NCBI GenBank assembly: GCA_034231615.1
Contig: CM067307.1
Coordinates: 3,921,647 to 3,985,646, forward strand
From: Meghimatium bilineatum
Lineage: Eukaryota > Mollusca > Gastropoda > Stylommatophora > Philomycidae
Length of the DNA stretch: 64,000 nucleotides
Direction of reading: 5' to 3'
A program made the translations under genes and the position numbers. Position 1 is the stretch's first letter. Each line of letters begins with the position of its first letter. Below, piece after piece: positions 51,801-61,700 of this stretch. Under the pieces are notes generated by a model. It made no database searches. It was not told the origin of the DNA and saw only the letters and a list, made by a program, of their open reading frames with translations.

Positions 51801-54407
51801 GTGCATCCGGTGTTGGCATGCTGTCTCTTCCATTCTTTACACGATACATCATTGATTCATATGGATGGAGATATGCCTTTGCTGTTAACGGAGCAGTTAT
51901 GCTTCATATTCTTGTATTTGCTGCTGCTTTTTTTCCGACAGAAATGGAAAGAGTCAATATGATTGATTTTTCCTCATATTATTTCTGTAAAATCATATGT
52001 AATATAAAAAAAGAAAATGACACAAAAAGGAACAATTTTGATGACGATTTTGAAATAGGGAAATCTTTTAGTGATATCGGTGATCGAAAAAATATTGGGA
52101 TTCAGTCCAAGAAATATGATATGATACTTAAATCTGGTCTTTTGGTGGACAGTAGCAGTATAAAATCAAAATCTCATTTATCCATAAATGGGTCCTCGTT
52201 AAATGTAACAAATGCCCCTTATATTCCTGTCTACATAGCGGAGACAGCAGATGTTAAAAGACCATACCAGCTTAATTCTGATACCTTGGATATTTCAGTA
52301 TCATGTGAGACACCGTTAAAAAATGCATCTTTATTAGAAGAAAGAGAAAATGGAATAGTAGATGTAAGCCCTTTTAGACAAAGGACTTTTTCAGAGTTAA
52401 GTTCCAGGTCAGCTGCCAGTACAGCAGATGCTCATGTTTTGCACTGCCCTTCTGAAAAGTATAAGTTTGGGCAGTTGAGGAAAGGAGGAAGTGTGAGTGG
52501 ACGCAGCTATCTTGGAAGTGGTCTTGGTTGGGCATCTTCAGATCTGGGCAGTTCCCTGATGTTGCCAGTCAAAATAGAGGAGGTGACTAACGATGCAGCC
52601 GATGAGAAATCAAGCATACTGGAACAAATAGTCAGGTATTTCACTTCAGGTTAACATTATAAGTTGTTGTATTCAGGTGTTTGTGTAGTTGTACTCTTCA
52701 TTGTGTTCATAAGGATATGTAATATCACCTGTATGCCTATATGAGATATCACCTGTATATGAGATATCACCTGTATACAAGATATCACTTGTAGTTGTGA
52801 GATATCACCTGTATGCCTATATGAGATATCACCTGTATATGAGATATCACCTGTATACAAGATATCACCTGTAGTTGTGAGATATCACCTGTATGCCTAT
52901 ATGAGATATCACCTGTATGCCTATATAAGATATCACCTGTATGCCTATATGAGATATCACCTGTATATGAGATATCACCTGTATATGAGATATCACCTGT
53001 ATAGGAGATATCACCTGTATATGAGATATCACCTGTATATGAGATATCACCTGTATATATCACCTGTATACAAGATATCACCTGTAGTTGTGAGATATTA
53101 CCTGTATATGATATATCACCTGTGTATGAGATATCACCTATATATGAGATATCACCTGTGTATATCACCTGTATATGAGATATCACCTGTATATGAGATA
53201 TCACCTGTGTATGAGATATTACATTGATATGACTAATACATATAACATACATACGTTGTTCCCAGGATATGCAAACATAAGTCAGTCTGGATACTATCAA
53301 TCAACAGCCTATTTTTTATTAGTGGCTATGCCATTCACAGCGTTCATTTCCCCTCATACGCTGAAAGTAAAGGGATGTCAAGAAAACAGGTCGCCCAGTT
53401 CTACATTGCATTTGGATTGGTACTCATGGCTGGAAGACTGGGAGGTGGTTGGGCTTTTAACAAGTGAGTGTGCCTATACAGTAGTAATATAGAGTATACA
53501 AATGATATCAATTATATACCGGTTGTGGAAGGTCTTATATGTTCTCACCAGTGGTTCATGAGACCAACTACCATATGACACTACGCCTCTAGCACCATGT
53601 TTCCAAACATGGGGCACACACTCTGCTTGTTGGGGATATGATGTTTAGGGGGCAATTTCATAACTATCAACTTAGTCTTACCGCAATTATGAAACATGAA
53701 TCCTAATGAAAGGTTAATAATTGAATCATCATCACTACAAACTGGGCACATCCATAGTTGTTCCGATCTCTCCCTGAGTATATCCACCATTACTCTTCTG
53801 CCGCAGTGCCAGTCCTCTGCTGATGGACCATCATTCTTCAGTGCCCTCCAAATTTTTCACCTCTAGCAACACAGCATTTCAAACCCTGATCATTAATCCT
53901 GGACATTGAAAAGGAATCATCATTTACACTATTCTCATTCTCGCATGCTATATCACTTAAGGAGTTCAAAACGTCAGCTCGATCCATTGTTCCATCGCCC
54001 TGTGCCACAATCTCGCATGATGCCAGTTGATCCGCTCTTTCATTGTCTCGAACACTCACATGTCCTGGCACAAAAATAAATGTAACTACTTTCAACCTCG
54101 CCTTTCTCAAGGCCTCAATCCACTGTTCGCGAACGAGACCCACTTGTACCTTCCTGATCATACTCATAGAGTCACTCAAGATGCAGACCCGTGTTGCCTT
54201 CTGTGTGCCTACACACTCTAATGCCCTGATCACTGTCATAATCTCCATGATCATGCTACTTGTAGTCACAACAAAGGCTCCACCTTTCTCCCTGATGGAT
54301 GAATGTTTATTCCCCGAAGGTAGACATTCCAGCATAGCAGTATCCCATGATTATCTATTCACCAACACACACACACACACATATATATATCTCCTGCCAA
54401 GAGTGCA

Positions 54408-54443
<36 letters not shown>

Positions 54444-54461
54444 CTCCTGCCAAGAGTGCAG

Positions 54462-54492
<31 letters not shown>

Positions 54493-54509
54493 CTCCTGCC
54501 AAGAGTGCA

Positions 54510-54545
<36 letters not shown>

Positions 54546-54563
54546 CTCCTGCCAAGAGTGCAG

Positions 54564-54594
<31 letters not shown>

Positions 54595-54612
54595 CTCCTG
54601 CCAAGAGTGCAG

Positions 54613-54643
<31 letters not shown>

Positions 54644-54661
54644 CTCCTGCCAAGAGTGCAG

Positions 54662-54692
<31 letters not shown>

Positions 54693-54707
54693 CTCCTGCC
54701 AAGAGTG

Positions 54708-54751
<44 letters not shown>

Positions 54752-54769
54752 CTCCTGCCAAGAGTGCAG

Positions 54770-54800
<31 letters not shown>

Positions 54801-54818
54801 CTCCTGCCAAGAGTGCAG

Positions 54819-54851
<33 letters not shown>

Positions 54852-54869
54852 CTCCTGCCAAGAGTGCAG

Positions 54870-54902
<33 letters not shown>

Positions 54903-54920
54903 CTCCTGCCAAGAGTGCAG

Positions 54921-54953
<33 letters not shown>

Positions 54954-54971
54954 CTCCTGCCAAGAGTGCAG

Positions 54972-55002
<31 letters not shown>

Positions 55003-55020
55003 CTCCTGCCAAGAGTGCAG

Positions 55021-55051
<31 letters not shown>

Positions 55052-55118
55052 CTCCTGCCAAGAGTGCAGCACACACACACACACACAAACATATATATAT
55101 CTCCTGCCAAGAGTGCAG

Positions 55119-55149
<31 letters not shown>

Positions 55150-55214
55150 CTCCTGCCAAGAGTGCAGCACACACACACACACACACATATATATATCTCC
55201 TGCCAAGAGTGCAG

Positions 55215-55247
<33 letters not shown>

Positions 55248-55265
55248 CTCCTGCCAAGAGTGCAG

Positions 55266-55300
<35 letters not shown>

Positions 55301-55318
55301 CTCCTGCCAAGAGTGCAG

Positions 55319-55349
<31 letters not shown>

Positions 55350-55367
55350 CTCCTGCCAAGAGTGCAG

Positions 55368-55400
<33 letters not shown>

Positions 55401-55418
55401 CTCCTGCCAAGAGTGCAG

Positions 55419-55449
<31 letters not shown>

Positions 55450-55520
55450 CTCCTGCCAAGAGTGCAGCACACACATACACACACACACACATATATATAT
55501 ATCTCCTGCCAAGAGTGCAG

Positions 55521-55551
<31 letters not shown>

Positions 55552-55569
55552 CTCCTGCCAAGAGTGCAG

Positions 55570-55602
<33 letters not shown>

Positions 55603-55620
55603 CTCCTGCCAAGAGTGCAG

Positions 55621-55651
<31 letters not shown>

Positions 55652-55669
55652 CTCCTGCCAAGAGTGCAG

Positions 55670-55706
<37 letters not shown>

Positions 55707-55724
55707 CTCCTGCCAAGAGTGCAG

Positions 55725-55757
<33 letters not shown>

Positions 55758-58700
55758 CTCCTGCCAAGAGTGCAGCACACACACACACACACACATATAT
55801 ATATCTCCTGCCAAGAGTGCAGCACACACTTCTGGACAACTATTTTATCATTCTTCTATCAAATTTGTTGACCTATCTGCAGTGATAGTATACGGAACTA
55901 TCTGCAGTGATAGTATACGGAACTATCTGCAGTGATAGTATACGGAACTATCTGCAGTGATAGTATACGGAACATTTCCCGCCATCAAAGTGTCTGCCAC
56001 AAAACGGGAAAAGTACATTGTTCTCTGGCTTGCTTCTCTTTATCACTCAAGGGAACTATTTGACAGAAAGACAAGAAGAAATCAAGATACGACACGCAGT
56101 GACAATGATTTTTTTACAAGTGATAGAATGATTTTTTTCACAAGTGATACATTGTCAGCCTATGCCTCAACTTTTCTTAGTCGTCTCATACAACATGCCT
56201 GAAAAAAAGAGAGTGGCTTTATTCTTTGAACTAGAAGCCCTGGCCCTGGTTTCCACACGGGCAAGAGTAAGATGATAGAATACATCAACCTGGCAATTGA
56301 GTAAACAAGACAAATATATGAATAAGAAATACATGGAAAAATATTGCAGCTAACCTTTGATGTCAAAAAGAGCACCAAACTTATTTAACATTTTGCTAGC
56401 CAACAATCCAGATTGTGCTTATCTCCCATTACCGAGGGTGTACTTATCTCCCATTATTGAGAGTGTACGCAAAGATTTTAAAAATTGACATCCTTGTCTT
56501 TAAAAATACATATACATTTGAACTCGCATGCGAGAGCCTTGAAACTTTCTATGTGTCGTAATGAATGTGTGTTTTTTTTGAATGAAATTGAAAGCTCTAG
56601 AGTTATTTCAATTGAAAAATCCTACTTAATATAATGGGTGTCACAATTTTTGAATAACATACTTTCCTGTGGGAGCTATTTTTAGCAAAAGAATCACTAC
56701 CTAAAACCAGATTTTAACTAAATCATGTTGCTGTCCAAAATTTAACCTAAAATTAATTGCGTCCAATCCCTGAAATTATTGCGCCATGAAAGAGTTACGG
56801 GTCAAGCTTAAATATTTATTGAGTGATAGATAAAAGCATGAAACTTTAAACACAGGTCGGTTTCAGCAGGTCCAAGTTACAATAAATGTTGATATTTCCT
56901 ACCTGACATTCACTAGACTCGATGATTTATATATCGTTTTGTGTCCTAATTCTCAGATTGAAACCTCCGTTGTGTACTCTGATGTTTGTTCTTCAAGCTT
57001 TAAATGGATTTTTCATGGGATTGGCTCCATTTTATGCAACCAATCCAGTTGGAATTTTTGTCATGCAGGTATGAATATTTGATTGTGCACGTTTTTTTGT
57101 TGTTCTGATTCCAGAAAATTATGAGTGATTAACATTTACACTGTCAGATTTTTGGACACTTAACTCTTTTTGTATGTAAACACGATATATCAGGACAGAG
57201 CCTCTACCCTTTCCAGACATAAACACGATATATCGGTCCTCCATATATATTGGCCTATATATATATATATATATAGGCCTATATAGATATACCATCTAAA
57301 TTTGCTTCGTTTGGTTCATAAATGACAAATATAAACATATTTAGAAATCTTCAAGTTCAACATTTAGATATCTGGTTAACAAAAGGAAATCATCATGGTA
57401 TGGTGTGATTAGACGTGTGACATATTTATTTCAAATTAAAAATCGAACAAGGTAAGTTCAGGTTTTCAAAATTGGCAAAATGACATCATGTTGCACTAGC
57501 AAGAGAGCTGAAACATTTAGCAAACATCTGGCTTCATTAGTCTTTGAGTTTTATAATTGGAGATGTTATTTCAAGTGATGTGCCAGTAAACAACAGTGTT
57601 TTCAATTTTGACAGTGGAGATTACCGACTTGGTGAAAATCGGAAAAGAAATAGACCTACACCTGGTAGAGGTAAGAGCTCAAAAATTCTTAAACTGTTCC
57701 CACTGCTGTTGTTTCTGAAGAATTAGATAGGCCTAATGACATCAATGATAATCTTGCACTATGTTAGGCCTATACAGAAAATAGAGCTAAACCTAATGAT
57801 AATATAGAGTGGAATAAAGTTCATCTTTGGAAATCCAATACTCGAGAATATTTCCTAAATTTTCACAATATTTTATTTGGTTCTGAAATTGGACATTACA
57901 CACACAAAACTGGCATAAAACTCTGCTTGTTAATAGAATTAATTCAAATAAACTAATTATAATCAGTTAAAGAGCAGTCAATGCATCTACTTTAGTAAGA
58001 TTGACTATCAACATTTTAAGACAAGTAAAACTGAGGGTCAGTAGAAGAAAAAAAATATGCAAACAAAATGACTGTTCATCTAACATTCCAGTTTGTGGTG
58101 CACTTTTTGTATTTTCTTGTTACAATTCTTATATTTTTATATTGTATATGGATTCCACATTCAATTATCTTTCTTTTGATACCTTATATGACCTTCCATA
58201 GCTAATGCTTTGTCTTCAGGAAGCTTGTGTATGAATCATGTTGAGATTAAAAAATTTAGCCTAAAATTAATTACGTCCAAACCCCGGGAATAATTACATC
58301 CTTAAAGTGTTAAAGAGACATGATGGCATGGAAAGGCTTATTCATGACGGCAGAACATCAGGAAAGAGAAGAAGTGGAAGACCAAGAAGATGATGGACCA
58401 GTGACATCAAACAATGTAAAGAATATGTCTGTGACCAATGCAGGCCTGCTCACCCTGGACAGAGAGGTGTTCAGAGTATCCACATTGACGACAACATTCT
58501 GGAAAGATGGTGGCACTTGATGGTGATGATTTTTGACCAGAGAAATTAGTAAAAATTATTATTTTACTTAAAGAATATTTTCAGAGTGAATGGTTTGACA
58601 CTTATAAACTGTACTGCATGTTATGTAATTCTTGTTTTAGGAAACAATCATCATATGCAAATTATGGGAGTAAACAAAATTGTCCAAGATAAGTTGGAGG

Positions 58701-61700
58701 CAACTGAAATGTGGTTTTTAAGAAGAATGGTGAAAATTCCATGGACAGACAAGAAAACAAATGTAGAAGTCCTCAGAGATGCTGGAGTAAAACAACAAAT
58801 TATAATGAAACTTAGAAACAGACAATCAAGATTTTTAGGGCATGTTATGAGAAAAGTAAAACTTTAACATTTAGTAACCACTGGAAAGATCAAGGGGAGA
58901 AGACAAAGAAGGAATTTCTGGATGGGTTGACGCTGTGCTACAAAAAGAAGTCTTGTTAACAACACAAGAGACTGAGAGTTGTGGAGCAGCATGATTGCCT
59001 ATGCCTCTCCGGTGGCACTTGATTTATTGATGCAAATTACCCACCTTAAAAGTGTCTGTTTCTTCATCCAGAATATTCTTCAAGAAACTAAAAGCCATTG
59101 TCTAATGGATGCATTAGTTAAATATAACAATACAAAATTGATGTAGAAGTATTGCAGAGCAGAAATTGTCAGGTGTTAGAGAATACAAACTTAATTAAAC
59201 ACTGGTTAAAAATATAAATATCACAGCATAGCTGTAGATTAACATCACAGTATTATTGTAAAATTATATACATCACAGCATAGTGTGAAAACAGAATAGA
59301 GAATCTGCTCGTTTGTTGCTCTGGAATCTTTCCTTGTGATAGTACTATTGTTTTACTAGAAGCTTCTTCTCAGAGAAATCTTTCCTGTACTCCATCATAA
59401 GCTACAATCTATGGTGATGTGGCTATAATTAAGAAAAGCAATCTGAGTCACAAGGAGTCTTCCGCATAATGTGCAAGGAATCTCAGAGCCACTTGTGCTA
59501 TTCTGTCTTCTCAAACCTTCATCTCTTGAAGTATTTGCTATCAAGTCTACTTGGTTACATTAGAGCAAGCCTAGAGAAATGGAATAAGGAATTGCCACAC
59601 ATGGAGAAGAAATATAGAAATTCTGAGGTCAAGAAAAGAACTGAAACACATTCAAATGATTTTTAAGAATTGCATGACATGAAAATAAAGAAGTTTAAAC
59701 TAAACATAATTTATAGGCTATATTTCGTATCATAGTTTAGTAATTGCTTTTAAATTTATATTTTTGTAAAATGTTCACCCCCACACCAATTTTTTGTCTA
59801 GGCTAGCTTTGGTCTACTGTATGGTCAATCATACATGGTTTTGCCTGCTGTTATAGCACAAATTTTAGGTGTCCAAGATTTGGCAATTGCTTTTGGAATA
59901 ATCCATCTATTCATGGGACTTGGATACATACTGGCTCCAATTATTGCAGGTGAGTACATCATCCCGGTAAAGAGTTATAATATAGTACAGTTTTAGCCTA
60001 TATGAGAGTTTGAAATATACCCGGTATGGAGATTGGAATGCTTTGACAATGAAATCTTGGCAATAAGCCTATACCTGGTACATATATTGGAATGCTTTGA
60101 CAATGAAATCATGGCAATATACTTGGTATGAGATTAGAATGCTTTGACAATGGAATCTTGGCAATAGTCCTATATCTGGTACAGAGATTGGAATGTTTTG
60201 GCAATGAGATCTTGGTAATAGGCCTATACCTGGTACAGAGATTGGAATGCTTTAATAATGAAATGTTCTGTTGTCACGTGATTTGGTCACTGATCCTTGT
60301 ATTGATTTGGTCACTAACCCTTGTATTGAACCAATTGCTGTTTGCTAAAGGGTTAATTAAATCTTTCAGGACTAGGTTTTTTTTAGGCATTTACCAAATT
60401 AATTTTCAGTAGTAGAAAAATTTCATCCCATTTTTTTACAAATTTGATCTGAATTTATCATAATTTTGATAATTGGTGTGTGCATATTGTATATAATTGG
60501 AAAGGAAAATGAATACCAAAATCAACATATCAGTAAATTGTTTTTGAAAATTATAATTACAATTTGTAAAATAGAAAGTTCTTTAGTAGCTTATAATTTT
60601 TTTAATAAAAATATTATAACTGATCTAATTTGTCAATAGTCTGAGCTATTCCGATCACATTTTCTGGTATTTTATGATAGAGTATTTAGTTGTAATCAAT
60701 GCACAATTTATACAATGTGTTATATCCAAAAATGTTCACCTCATTAATATTGTTTCCTGTAACGTCAGAAGCAAAAAAAAAAACATAAATATGTGGCCCT
60801 TGTTTGCCTTGTATTGTCAGGGGTAGAAGAGTTCTCTGGAGATGGCCTTCTTGTGTGTCATCATACAGTCTACATTATCACAATTTCATTATTTACCTTC
60901 ATTTATTTTCTACAACTTGCTATAGTTATGTCATCACTGAATGTACAACTTGCTATAGTTATGTCATCACTGCTCTGTGAGATTTCAGAGGTGTTATAAT
61001 TAAAGTACATAAATATAATCCAAGCCTCTTTGATCGTTTTGTTATTAAGCTAATTGCAACTCTAATTATAATTGCTACTGCAATCTTCTGTCTCTAAATT
61101 GGCTATAAATAAGAACAGCAGTTTGTTGCACACTGTATCGAGAAGCAATTGAACTAGTCACTATTTCTCAGAAATAAACAACAAATTTTATTTTAAAATC
61201 AATAAGTTTTTTTCAAGACAAAATACATTTGTTTGAGCGACAATGAAGAGAATATATTCTTGCATGTAGCAGTAAAGAATTGGGTGAACATAAAAATCAA
61301 TATTAACGGACCATGAAGTATAGACTGATCAAGTTATAAATGATGGAACCCAGAACCTGGTCCCATAGTTCCTCTTTAAATAGCTGATATAGGCCCATGC
61401 GATAAGTCCAGAAAAAATGGATTGACTCAACAGATGAAAATTAATTTATATGCGTAAAATTACAAAAGTTTAAATTTATCAATATTATGTTGTGGGGATA
61501 TATAAACTTAAATGTATGTGTTTCTTGTTTCATATAAATCACATTTTTCTCACTGATATATATATATATGTATACTTAAATGTATGTGTCTCTTGTTTCA
61601 GGTTTTATATACGATGTCACTAAAACATATGACATGCCATATTATATAGGAGGTAAGCCTACCTTTAATGTAGATATTTTGTATTTGTTGCTGTAATTGA

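Noticed and set aside
54043..55935. Open frames of 470-630 codons on both strands (HTHTHT and CVCVCV repeats)
   Set aside because: Direct product of the (CA)n(TA)n compound array. They exist in five frames at once, so they are not proteins.
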